From contig JAAYRX010000027.1 of NCBI GenBank assembly GCA_012518535.1, positions 1 through 52,709 of the forward strand: 52,709 nt of DNA. Reading direction: 5' to 3'. Within the stretch, counting starts at the first letter, position 1, and each line of letters starts with the position of its first letter. The position numbers were made by a program, and so were the translations under genes. Source of the DNA: Clostridiales bacterium. GTDB lineage: Bacteria; Bacillota; Clostridia; Caldicoprobacterales; UBA3941. Of the stretch, positions 10,349 to 17,998 are shown piece by piece. Below the pieces are notes generated by a model that was not told the DNA's origin, made no database searches, and saw nothing but the letters and a program-made list of their open reading frames with translations.

Positions 10349-11374
10349 CTATAAGATCAGCATAGCATCACCAAAGCTAAAAAACCTATACCTGGCCTCT
10401 ACTGCCTTTTTATATACATCCAGGACTTCATCTTTGCCAATTAAAGCCGCTACCAACATTATAAGTGTAGACTTTGGCAGATGAAAGTTGGTGATAAGGC
10501 CATCAATACCCTTAAAATTATGCCCTGGATAAATGAAAATGTCTGTCTTGCCTGCCCCATGATGTATTATGCCCTTATCATCAGCAACGGTTTCTAAAGT
10601 CCTGGCAGAGGTAGTGCCCACAGCTATGATCTTACCCCCCTTACCACGGCATTGGTTGATAAGATTGGCTGACTCTTCAGACACGGAATAGGTTTCAAAG
10701 TGCATTGTGTGCTGACTAATATCATCTACTTTGACCGGCCTAAAGGTCCCTAGTCCAACATGCAGCGTTATTTTTGCAATTTTTACCCCGTTTCTCTCGA
10801 TTTCATCCAAGAGTTCATTGGTGAAATGCAAACCTGCAGTGGGTGCCGCAGACGATCCGGTAATTCTGTTATAAACTGTTTGATATCTTTCCCTGTCATC
10901 AAGCCTTTCATGAATATAGGGTGGCAAGGGCATAACCCCTATTTCATCCAACAACTCTTCGAATATTCCCTGATATTGGAATTCTAAAATTCGGGATCCT
11001 TCCTCCAGAATATCTATGACCCTAGCCCTCAATAGACCGTCCCCAAAGGATAGATTCGAACCAATTTTAGCCTTTCTACCAGGTTTGACCAAGGCCTGCC
11101 ATCGATCATTGTCCTTCCTTTCCAACAATAAAATCTCAAGCCTGCTACCTGTCTCCTCGCGCACACCATACAATCTGGCTGGTATAACTCGTGTGTCATT
11201 TATTACCAAACAGTCCCCAGGTTTTAGATACTCCTTAATATGAGTAAACAGCCGATCCTCTATCTTCTTATCCCGCCTATGATAAACCAACAGCCTGGAA
11301 TGATCCCTTATGGATATGGGATGCTGGGCGATCAATTCCTCTGGAAGATAATAATTAAAGTCCGATACTTTCAA
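10349..11374 (-). CDS. queA: S-adenosylmethionine:tRNA ribosyltransferase-isomerase
   Basis: Transfers and isomerises the ribose of SAM onto preQ1 in tRNA to give epoxyqueuosine, the step after Tgt. The 341 residues show the family blocks [63 protein letters not shown] and [19 protein letters not shown]. The start is a TTG with AAAGGAG seven bases upstream. Lies 45 bases after ruvB and 84 before tgt on the same strand. Confidence 0.97.
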   Translation of the reverse strand: MKVSDFNYYLPEELIAQHPISIRDHSRLLVYHRRDKKIEDRLFTHIKEYLKPGDCLVINDTRVIPARLYGVREETGSRLEILLLERKDNDRWQALVKPGRKAKIGSNLSFGDGLLRARVIDILEEGSRILEFQYQGIFEELLDEIGVMPLPPYIHERLDDRERYQTVYNRITGSSAAPTAGLHFTNELLDEIERNGVKIAKITLHVGLGTFRPVKVDDISQHTMHFETYSVSEESANLINQCRGKGGKIIAVGTTSARTLETVADDKGIIHHGAGKTDIFIYPGHNFKGIDGLITNFHLPKSTLIMLVAALIGKDEVLDVYKKAVEARYRFFSFGDAMLIL

Positions 11375-11419
11375 GTTCCTACTCCTTTAAACCAGTAATA
11401 ATATTGCAGTAATAATGTG

Positions 11420-12439
11420 TTACAGTAGCGTCGTCTGCTCCTCATAGGGTATACCCATATGCTTATATCCTAAGGGGGTAATGATCCTACCTCTTGGGGT
11501 TCGGGCTATAAAGCCTAGTTGCAGCAAATAGGGTTCATAGACATCCTCTATGGTAATGGTTTCTTCCCCTGTAGAGGCAGCCAATGTATCCAAACCCACA
11601 GGTCCCCCGGCAAACTTCTCTATTATGGTAAGCAGGATCTTACGGTCTACTTCGTCCAAGCCAATAGAGTCCACCTCAAACAGATCCAATGCCTCACATG
11701 CTACTTCGTAGGTGATTATACCATCGGCCTTGATTTGTGCATAGTCTCTGACACGTTTTAACAGGCGATTGGCCACCCTTGGAGTCCCCCTGGAACGCTT
11801 GGCTATTTCTACGGCCCCATCTTCTTCAATGGCTATACCCAGTATACCTGCAGACCTGGTTACAATGAGTTTTAGTTCATCATGATTATATAGTTCCATC
11901 CGGTTTATAATTCCAAACCTGTCCCTTAAAGGTGAGGTTAGCATGCCCGCCCGGGTCGTAGCGCCTATAAGAGTAAACTTAGGCAAATCAAGCCTTATGG
12001 ATCTGGCACTGGGCCCCTTACCTATAATAATATCCAAGGCATAATCCTCCATTGCCGGATATAGAATCTCCTCTACTGTCCTGTTTAGGCGATGGATCTC
12101 GTCAATGAATAGAACGTCCATCTCGTCTAAATTCGTTAAGATGGCGGCTAAATCCCCAGGTTTTTCAATAGTAGGTCCTGAGGTAATTCTTATACCGGTT
12201 CCCAACTCGTTGGCAATTATGCCAGCCAAGGTTGTCTTTCCCAAGCCCGGAGGTCCATATAGCAAAACGTGGTCTAAAGCTTCGAACCGTTGTTTCGCAG
12301 CCTCAATGAAAATTTCCAGTTTTTCCTTTAGCTTCTCCTGGCCGACATATTCGTCCATGGTTCTCGGCCTTAAGCTTTGTTCAATCTCCCTATCCGTTTC
12401 CACCATGGTAGGCGTAATTATACGGTCTTCTTCATTCAT
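11420..12439 (-). CDS. ruvB: Holliday junction branch migration ATPase RuvB
   Basis: Hexameric AAA+ motor that, with RuvA, moves Holliday junctions during recombination. Walker A is [12 protein letters not shown], Walker B is [10 protein letters not shown], sensor 1 is [10 protein letters not shown], the arginine-finger region is [10 protein letters not shown], and the C-terminal winged-helix domain contains [16 protein letters not shown] and [17 protein letters not shown]. The frame is open to an ATG at 12469 with no good ribosome site; the ATG at 12439 is preceded by AGGGGGAG at 11 bases and gives the usual N-terminal length (339 aa), so I prefer it. Follows ruvA by about 50 bases. Confidence 0.96.
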   Translation of the reverse strand: MNEEDRIITPTMVETDREIEQSLRPRTMDEYVGQEKLKEKLEIFIEAAKQRFEALDHVLLYGPPGLGKTTLAGIIANELGTGIRITSGPTIEKPGDLAAILTNLDEMDVLFIDEIHRLNRTVEEILYPAMEDYALDIIIGKGPSARSIRLDLPKFTLIGATTRAGMLTSPLRDRFGIINRMELYNHDELKLIVTRSAGILGIAIEEDGAVEIAKRSRGTPRVANRLLKRVRDYAQIKADGIITYEVACEALDLFEVDSIGLDEVDRKILLTIIEKFAGGPVGLDTLAASTGEETITIEDVYEPYLLQLGFIARTPRGRIITPLGYKHMGIPYEEQTTLL

Positions 12440-12490
12440 AGATGACTCATCTCCCCCTCGTACTTCCATCCTAACAGATATTGATCCTGC

Positions 12491-13087
12491 TTAACGCCTA
12501 TCCAACATCTTTAGGGATAATCGGATCATTGTGGAGACATCCTGTTCTTTGTTTTCGATGGCATTGAATGCTTGTCTGGCCTCCTGGGGCTGATAGCCCA
12601 GGGCTACAAGGGCCTCAACCACTTCATTTTGTCTGCCCATGGTAGAATCACCGGAATCTGGGTCTCCCTGTCCAATCAATTCCTCATGATTGATTTTTTC
12701 CTTAAGTTCCAACACCATTCTCTGGGCTGTCTTCTTCCCAACGCCGGGTGCATTACATAAAGTTTTTACATCATCAGTGACAATAGCCAAAGCCAGCTGC
12801 GCCGGAGTCAGAACCGATAGAATAGCCATGGATACTTTAGGTCCAATTCCCGATACCGTAATAAGCTGTTCAAAGATAGACTTTTCTTCTCTGTTATAAA
12901 AACCGTATAGTTCCTGTATATCCTCCCGAACGTTGAAATATGTATACAGTTTTATTTGGCTTCCTGTTTCAGGGAGCTTAGGTAAGATGGATTCGGGAAC
13001 CATTATCTCATACCCGATACCATCAACCTCTAAAACTACCTTCTGGGGGTGTACTTCTTCTAGAGTTCCCTTTATATAAGCAAACAT
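12491..13087 (-). CDS. ruvA: Holliday junction branch migration protein RuvA
   Basis: Junction-binding tetramer that loads RuvB. The 198 residues show the N-terminal OB fold (MFAYIKGTLEEV, VDGIGYEIMVP), two helix-hairpin-helix units (LITVSGIGPKVSMAIL and LCNAPGVGKKTAQRMVLELK) and the small C-terminal domain III (VVEALVALGYQPQEARQAF) that contacts RuvB. AAAGGAG lies 8 bases before the ATG. Between ruvC (114 bases upstream) and ruvB. Confidence 0.97.
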   Translation of the reverse strand: MFAYIKGTLEEVHPQKVVLEVDGIGYEIMVPESILPKLPETGSQIKLYTYFNVREDIQELYGFYNREEKSIFEQLITVSGIGPKVSMAILSVLTPAQLALAIVTDDVKTLCNAPGVGKKTAQRMVLELKEKINHEELIGQGDPDSGDSTMGRQNEVVEALVALGYQPQEARQAFNAIENKEQDVSTMIRLSLKMLDRR

Positions 13088-13201
13088 TCGGAGCTCCTTT
13101 CATAGGTATCTCATGTAATAACCAGTCCATTTCCAGATAGATCTTACCAAACCAGGACCTAATAATACTCATCTATCATTAATAGCTCTGGTTAAAGCAT
13201 C

Positions 13202-13705
13202 TCAGAAGAATGCCCTGCCACCAAACTTCCTGCCCATATTGGCGAAATGGCTGTGACATATGGCTACGGCAAGGGCATCTGCCGCATCGTCTGGTTTCGG
13301 AATATCCTTGAGTTTTAATAATAGCTTTACCATCTGCTGTACTTGCGATTTTTCCGCCCTTCCATAGCCAACTACGGATTGCTTAACCTGGAGGGGCGTA
13401 TATTCATAGAGATCCAATCCAGTCTTTGCCGCTGCCAGTACCGCCACTCCTCTGGCATGACCCACCGTTAAGGCTGTCTTTACGTTTTTATTGAAAAACA
13501 ATTCTTCTACTGCTACTTCAGCTGGCTGATAGCGGTTTATAAGATCATGAATCCCGTCGTATATGGACACCAATCTCTTAGGTGTCTCCATAGTGGAAGG
13601 GGTAGTGATTACCCCATAATCTATAGCCTTCAATTTATTATTGCAATTTTCTATAACTCCATAGCCCACGATTGCCATGCCAGGGTCGATCCCTAGAATC
13701 ACCAT
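13202..13705 (-). CDS. ruvC: Crossover junction endodeoxyribonuclease RuvC
   Basis: Resolves Holliday junctions. The 167 residues carry the acidic catalytic set expected for RuvC: Asp7 in [15 protein letters not shown], Glu in [10 protein letters not shown] near residue 67, and the pair in [16 protein letters not shown] near 140. The ribosome site (GGGATG) is weak. First of the ruvC-ruvA-ruvB run; proA lies 80 bases upstream on the same strand. Confidence 0.96.
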   Translation of the reverse strand: MVILGIDPGMAIVGYGVIENCNNKLKAIDYGVITTPSTMETPKRLVSIYDGIHDLINRYQPAEVAVEELFFNKNVKTALTVGHARGVAVLAAAKTGLDLYEYTPLQVKQSVVGYGRAEKSQVQQMVKLLLKLKDIPKPDDAADALAVAICHSHFANMGRKFGGRAFF

Positions 13706-13785
13706 TTATTTTTCACATCCCAATTTCTTTTTTCATTTCCACATAACTATTATCCGGGTGTAAGTCTAACAGTAAGGGTACATAA

Positions 13786-15030
13786 TCACCCTCTTACCTG
13801 ACCATTTCCTCTTATTATATATTTGGTTGTTGTAAGTTCCTTGAGGCCCATCGGACCCCGAGCATGTAGCTTTTGTGTGCTAATCCCTAATTCCGCACCA
13901 AACCCGAATTCAAAACCATCGGTAAATCTGGTGGAAACGTTAACATATACCGCAGCAGCATCAACATGTTGCAGGAATTTTTCTGAATTAAAATAATTGG
14001 AGGTAATAATAGCCTCAGAGTGACCACTCCCATGTTTGTTTATATGGTCTATGGCATCATCAACGCTGTCCACCACTTTGACAGCTAGAATATAGTCCAG
14101 GTATTCAGTATCCCAATCCTCTATGCTGGCAGGTGAAATTGCAGGTACAATATCCATAGACCGTTGACATCCCCGTATCTCAACACCATTTTCCATAAGC
14201 TTCTTAACGAGTCCAGGCAAAACAACTCCCGCCACGTCTTCATGGATTAACAGGGTCTCTGCAGCGTTACACACTCCCGGCCTTTGGACTTTAGCGTTAA
14301 CTGTAATCTCAATGGCCATATCAAGATCACATTCACCATCTATATAGACATGACAATTCCCTACTCCAGTTTGAATTACGGGAACAGTAGCACCTTCGGT
14401 TACAGCTTTAATAAGTCCCGCGCCACCCCTGGGGACAACCACGTCTATTAATCCGTTTAATCTCACCAATTCTCCTACGCTTTCCCTGCGAGTGTCCTCA
14501 ATGAGCCCAATAGCGCCTTCTGGGATTCCTGCCTCATATGCTGCCCTGGTCATTACCCTTACAATGGCCCTATTTGAATTTATGGCCTCGGAACTCCCCC
14601 TTAAGACAACTGCATTGCCCGTCTTTATACATAAACCAATAGCATCTGCAGTAACATTGGGTCTGGATTCATATATTATGGCGACTACTCCCAGAGGGAC
14701 TCTTTGTTGCCCTATCATCATACCGTTGGGCCTTTTCCATTGTGAAATAACCTCGCCAACCGGATCAGATAGATCCTTAATAACCCTTAATCCCTCAGCC
14801 ATCCCTTTAATTCTTTCTTCATTTAAGACTAAACGGTCTATCAAGGCCTTATGGCGGCCGTTTTTTATGGCCGTGTTAACATCCAGTTTGTTCTCAGCTA
14901 TTAAGTTGGGTATATTATCCTCCAGGGCTTTGGCCATCATTTCCAAGGCTTTATCCTTTTGAACTGATGAAAGTATTCCCAATTTTTTACTGGCTTCCTT
15001 GGCTAAACCAGCCTTTTTTAGTAATTCCAT
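13786..15030 (-). CDS. proA: Glutamate-5-semialdehyde dehydrogenase (gamma-glutamyl phosphate reductase)
   Basis: Second step of proline synthesis: NADPH-dependent reduction of glutamyl-5-phosphate. The 414 residues show the family blocks KRPNGMMIGQQRVPLGVVAIIYESRPNVTADA, LRGSSEAINSN, VPRGGAGLI and the active-site cysteine in QRPGVCNAAETLLIH, with the C-terminal GFGAELGISTQKLHARGPMGL. AAAAGGGG lies upstream of the ATG. It follows proB by 34 bases, so proBA form one unit. Confidence 0.97.
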   Translation of the reverse strand: MELLKKAGLAKEASKKLGILSSVQKDKALEMMAKALEDNIPNLIAENKLDVNTAIKNGRHKALIDRLVLNEERIKGMAEGLRVIKDLSDPVGEVISQWKRPNGMMIGQQRVPLGVVAIIYESRPNVTADAIGLCIKTGNAVVLRGSSEAINSNRAIVRVMTRAAYEAGIPEGAIGLIEDTRRESVGELVRLNGLIDVVVPRGGAGLIKAVTEGATVPVIQTGVGNCHVYIDGECDLDMAIEITVNAKVQRPGVCNAAETLLIHEDVAGVVLPGLVKKLMENGVEIRGCQRSMDIVPAISPASIEDWDTEYLDYILAVKVVDSVDDAIDHINKHGSGHSEAIITSNYFNSEKFLQHVDAAAVYVNVSTRFTDGFEFGFGAELGISTQKLHARGPMGLKELTTTKYIIRGNGQVRG

Positions 15031-15064
15031 TTGTTATTCGCCCCTTTTCTTTCTGGACTGTCAA

Positions 15065-15886
15065 TTAAACATGGACATGATCCATGCAGGGAACGAAGAG
15101 GGTACCTACATCCCTGCCTTCCAATATCTCATATATATGGTCTGGGTCATCTCCATTGGTTATTACCATCGGGATGCCTGCCCTATAACAAATCTTTGCT
15201 GCCTCTATCTTTGTCTTCATTCCACCTGTGCCAAGATCATTATCGGTATCCCCTATCCCATCAATCTCTTGGTTATATACATCATAAACCACGGGGATTA
15301 GATGAGCATCCTGGTGATACTTTGGGTTCTTGTCGTACAAACCCTCAATATCTGACAACAGGATCAATAGATCAGCATCTATCAGTTCAGCAACAACAGC
15401 CGATAGGGTATCATTATCCCCGAAATAGGGTTCTATCTCTTCAGTGGCCACAGTATCATTTTCATTGACGATTGGTATAGCCCCGTAATCCAAGAGTGTA
15501 CAAAATGTGTTGTAAGTATTTTTCTTTTTAAGGGTATCGTCCACAACATCCCGGGTTATTAGTACTTGAGCCGTAATCTGATCGTATTCACTAAAGAATT
15601 TCGAATAAATATGCATTAAGCTAACCTGGCCAATAGCTGCCAAGGCTTGCTTTTGTGGTAGTGAATTTGGTTTTTCAGACATGCCCATGCGAAAACGTCC
15701 AACCCCAATGGCACCCGATGTGACCAATACGATATTTCTTCCGTCACAGCGTAGATCAGCTAATACTCTCGCCATTTTTTCCATATGATGGTAATCCATA
15801 CTCCCGTTTGCATGGGTAATGGTAGATGTACCAACCTTTACTACGATAGTTTTTGCATCTGTAATTTTCCCTCTAAGTTCAGTCAC
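15065..15886 (-). CDS. proB: Glutamate 5-kinase, short form without PUA domain
   Basis: First step of proline synthesis: ATP-dependent phosphorylation of glutamate. The 273 residues cover only the amino-acid kinase fold (VVKVGTSTITH, LVTSGAIGVGR, PIVNENDTVAT, GTGGMKTKIEAAKI); the C-terminal PUA domain of E. coli ProB (367 aa) is absent, as in many Clostridia. The start is a GTG with GGTGAAGG just upstream. A promoter at 15919-15947 drives proBA; no proline T-box is visible in the short leader, unlike proS in this window. Confidence 0.95.
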   Translation of the reverse strand: MTELRGKITDAKTIVVKVGTSTITHANGSMDYHHMEKMARVLADLRCDGRNIVLVTSGAIGVGRFRMGMSEKPNSLPQKQALAAIGQVSLMHIYSKFFSEYDQITAQVLITRDVVDDTLKKKNTYNTFCTLLDYGAIPIVNENDTVATEEIEPYFGDNDTLSAVVAELIDADLLILLSDIEGLYDKNPKYHQDAHLIPVVYDVYNQEIDGIGDTDNDLGTGGMKTKIEAAKICYRAGIPMVITNGDDPDHIYEILEGRDVGTLFVPCMDHVHV

Positions 15887-15918
15887 CTTACCTTCACCCC
15901 TATTATGTCGTTGATAGT

Positions 15919-15947
15919 ATTCTACCCTTTTCCCTCATAAATGGCAA
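15919..15947 (-). promoter_or_regulatory. Sigma-A type promoter of proBA
   Basis: On the minus strand TTGCCA (15942-15947) and TAGAAT (15919-15924) stand 17 bases apart, directly after the bofC terminator and 33 bases before proB. Each hexamer differs from consensus at one position. Confidence 0.7.
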
Positions 15948-15950
15948 TAG

Positions 15951-15980
15951 AAAACCCCCTTACTAAAGTGGCTAAGGGGG
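15951..15980 (-). terminator. Intrinsic terminator after the bofC-like gene
   Basis: An 8-bp stem (CCCCCTTA with TAAGGGGG, 15955-15980) is followed by TTTT on the minus strand, just downstream of the bofC-like stop codon. Confidence 0.85.
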
Positions 15981-15998
15981 TAAGATAGTAAAGAAAAA

Positions 15999-16613
15999 TC
16001 AACTTTCCAGATTTTCCATAAAGTGTTCGACATCCTCCAAGGTATCCAAAATTAAGCCTTTCCGGATTTCACTTTGTAGATCCGGGGGGAGAGAATCAGT
16101 AGATATCTGAGTTTCTTCAACGCCCTTATATTCATCCCCTTCTTCGGAGGGCATATATATGACCACTACCCCATCCCTATCCTTTAATAGAAAGTGTCCC
16201 GGACAGAAGTCATTTACTTCTTTTGTAAAAACAATCCTTTCAGTCGTATAATCGGCTATACTCCATTCAGGAAACCTTAGTGCGATACTTTGTATGCTCA
16301 GGCCTATCTCATTTTCTCTCGCTCTTCTCTCTTCTACCCGTTTGTGACCACAACCTATATAAACCTTTTCAAACACCAACTTTGTATCCCTGGTAATGAC
16401 CTCTATTGTCGGCACTTGATAGTCAGGCTTATCTAAGTTATCCCGGTTCACTGTACGAATAACTTGGTATCCAGGCTCTTCATCCTGCTTTCCAACATTA
16501 TAACCCAGAACCTGATTTCCAATCAATGTTCCTAGAAAATAGCCTCCAACCATCAAGGTTGCTAAAACAAATATTAAAATCACATAACCCTTTTTTCTGC
16601 CTTTATAAAACAC
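15999..16613 (-). CDS. BofC-like protein (bypass-of-forespore C, C-terminal domain)
   Basis: In Bacillus BofC is a secreted forespore protein that restrains SpoIVB signalling to pro-sigma-K processing. Here 204 residues comprise an N-terminal membrane span or uncleaved signal (GYVILIFVLATLMVGGYFLG), a divergent middle region, and a C-terminal block matching the BofC C-terminal domain pattern: GHFLLKDRDGVVVIYMPSE, then TDSLPPDLQSEIRKGLILDTLEDVEHFMENLES. The frame is open to a GTG at 16622, but that GTG overlaps CCGGAG; the GTG at 16613, 8 bases after the ribosome site, is the likely start. Followed by a strong terminator. Assignment rests mainly on the C-terminal pattern. Confidence 0.75.
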   Translation of the reverse strand: MFYKGRKKGYVILIFVLATLMVGGYFLGTLIGNQVLGYNVGKQDEEPGYQVIRTVNRDNLDKPDYQVPTIEVITRDTKLVFEKVYIGCGHKRVEERRARENEIGLSIQSIALRFPEWSIADYTTERIVFTKEVNDFCPGHFLLKDRDGVVVIYMPSEEGDEYKGVEETQISTDSLPPDLQSEIRKGLILDTLEDVEHFMENLES

Positions 16614-16765
16614 TATAACCACTCCGGACTAATTTTTGTTATAGTGTTTCCATTTTGTACTATATTATACCTGTCTCTAGCTACATCCCTGATACCGGAT
16701 TGCATTCAATGACACAGGCCGACAAAGACAGAACGATGCACCTATTGTTTCTACGCTTCGCTATC

Positions 16766-17494
16766 TTAGTCATGTAATTGTAGATTGTGGTAAACACTCT
16801 GTACATCGTCATGATCTTCCAATTTTTCGAATACTGCCAGAGCCTGGTCGTATTCATCTCCTACCAGCTCTACATAATTCTGCGGGATCATAATCACTTC
16901 GGAAGACGCTATGGTATAACCACTTTCTTCCAAACTCTCTCTGACCACGGTAAAATCGGAGGGATCCGTTAAGATTTCAAAAACTCCATCTTCAAGCTCA
17001 ACGTCCTCTGCTCCGGCTTCAAGGGCAGCCATCATCAAATCGTCTTCATCCATCTCTTCTGTATCCTCTATAACTATAAGCCCCTTTCTATCAAACATCC
17101 AGGCTACACAACCTGTAGCCCCCAGGCTGCCACCACCCCGGTCAAAGATATATCTCATCTCACCGGCGGTCCTATTTCGATTATCTGTCAATGCCTGTAC
17201 GATAATTGCTACCCCGTTGGGTCCATAACCCTCGTATGTAACCTCTTCATAGATTACATTTCCCAGTTCTCCCGAAGCTCTTTTAATGCTTCTGTTGATA
17301 TTATCGTTTGGCATATTCGCTGCTCTAGCGGATGCAATTGCGTCCCTTAATCTGGCATTGGTCTCAGGGTCGCTTCCCCCTTCTTTAACCGCAACTGCTA
17401 TCTGTCTGCCTATCTTGGTAAAGATCTTACCTCTTTCAGCATCCGTTTTCCCTTTCTTATTCTTAATATTGGCCCATTTCGAATGCCCTGCCAT
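16766..17494 (-). CDS. yebC: YebC/PmpR family DNA-binding regulatory or ribosome-rescue protein
   Basis: The YebC/PmpR/TACO1 family has been described as transcriptional regulators and, more recently, as factors easing translation through polyproline. The 242 residues show the invariant N-terminus MAGHSKWANIKNKKGKTDAERGKIFTKIGRQI, then PNDNINRSIKRASG and the central ADNRNRTAGEMRYIFDRGGGSLG-type block with EDVE, all typical. AGGGGG precedes the ATG. Its promoter lies at 17669-17697, giving a leader of roughly 165 bases. In many bacteria yebC neighbours ruvC, as it does loosely here. Confidence 0.96.
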   Translation of the reverse strand: MAGHSKWANIKNKKGKTDAERGKIFTKIGRQIAVAVKEGGSDPETNARLRDAIASARAANMPNDNINRSIKRASGELGNVIYEEVTYEGYGPNGVAIIVQALTDNRNRTAGEMRYIFDRGGGSLGATGCVAWMFDRKGLIVIEDTEEMDEDDLMMAALEAGAEDVELEDGVFEILTDPSDFTVVRESLEESGYTIASSEVIMIPQNYVELVGDEYDQALAVFEKLEDHDDVQSVYHNLQLHD

Positions 17495-17668
17495 ATAATT
17501 ACCCCCTAATTCGTCATAGAAAATCTATAGAGCATTGTCCATTGGATTGACAAAAAAACTGATTTTCGAGAAATCCAACCGGCTCATTGCTATTGATAGT
17601 ATCCTAACCAATACAAACAAGATGTAAGAATTATAATCATGTTTGTATTCGAATAATTCTGTAGGTAC

Positions 17669-17697
17669 ATTATACAGGAATAGAGTTGTTCTTTCAA
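17669..17697 (-). promoter_or_regulatory. Sigma-A type promoter of yebC
   Basis: On the minus strand TTGAAA (17692-17697), a 17-base spacer, then TATAAT (17669-17674). Close to consensus and correctly placed for yebC. Confidence 0.75.
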
Positions 17698-17910
17698 GGA
17701 TGTACACCCTATAGGTAAATCACATTTATCCATTATCTACTTCTGTTATGTTTCAGTTTGCTCCTATTCGTTGGCTGGAAAAACATAAATAAAGAGAGCT
17801 TTTAGTCTCTTATGACCTAACAGTGATAAGTCATGTATTATTATAGCTATTACCAACTGTATGTATTCATAATGACCTGATTATTGATGTTCATAAATAT
17901 TAAAAGATTA

Positions 17911-17939
17911 TTCAAGGTATTGACTTCCTATGTTATAAT
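17911..17939 (+). promoter_or_regulatory. Possible promoter of the first PBP gene
   Basis: A perfect TATAAT (17934-17939) has only a poor -35 (TTCAAG, 17911-17916) at 17 bases. A TTGACT at 17919 is too close to pair with it. The -10 is convincing, the -35 is not. Confidence 0.4.
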
Positions 17940-17998
17940 ACCAATAGAATCTCTCTCATATGCAGCTAAAACCTACATATGATAATTGGAGGAATATC

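Larger units (their letters stand above)
17495..17998. other. Divergent intergenic region between yebC and the first PBP gene
   Basis: About 500 bases. It holds the minus-strand yebC promoter (17669-17697), a plausible plus-strand promoter (17911-17939), and a weak 6-bp hairpin at 17792-17811 (AAGAGA/TCTCTT) with a minus-strand U-rich tail. A 60-codon minus frame across 17525-17707 has no ribosome site and includes the yebC promoter; I do not call it a gene. Confidence 0.6.

Noticed and set aside
15031-15468. 145-codon plus-strand frame opposite proB
   Set aside because: It is antisense to the clearly assigned proB coding sequence, with no ribosome site; a reading-frame shadow.
17525-17707. 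60-codon minus-strand frame upstream of yebC
   Set aside because: It contains the yebC promoter hexamers (17669-17697) and lacks a Shine-Dalgarno sequence.
17792-17811. Hairpin AAGAGA/TCTCTT as a terminator on the minus strand
   Set aside because: Only 6 A/T-rich base pairs with a large loop, and no gene upstream on that strand for it to terminate. Recorded as part of the intergenic region only.
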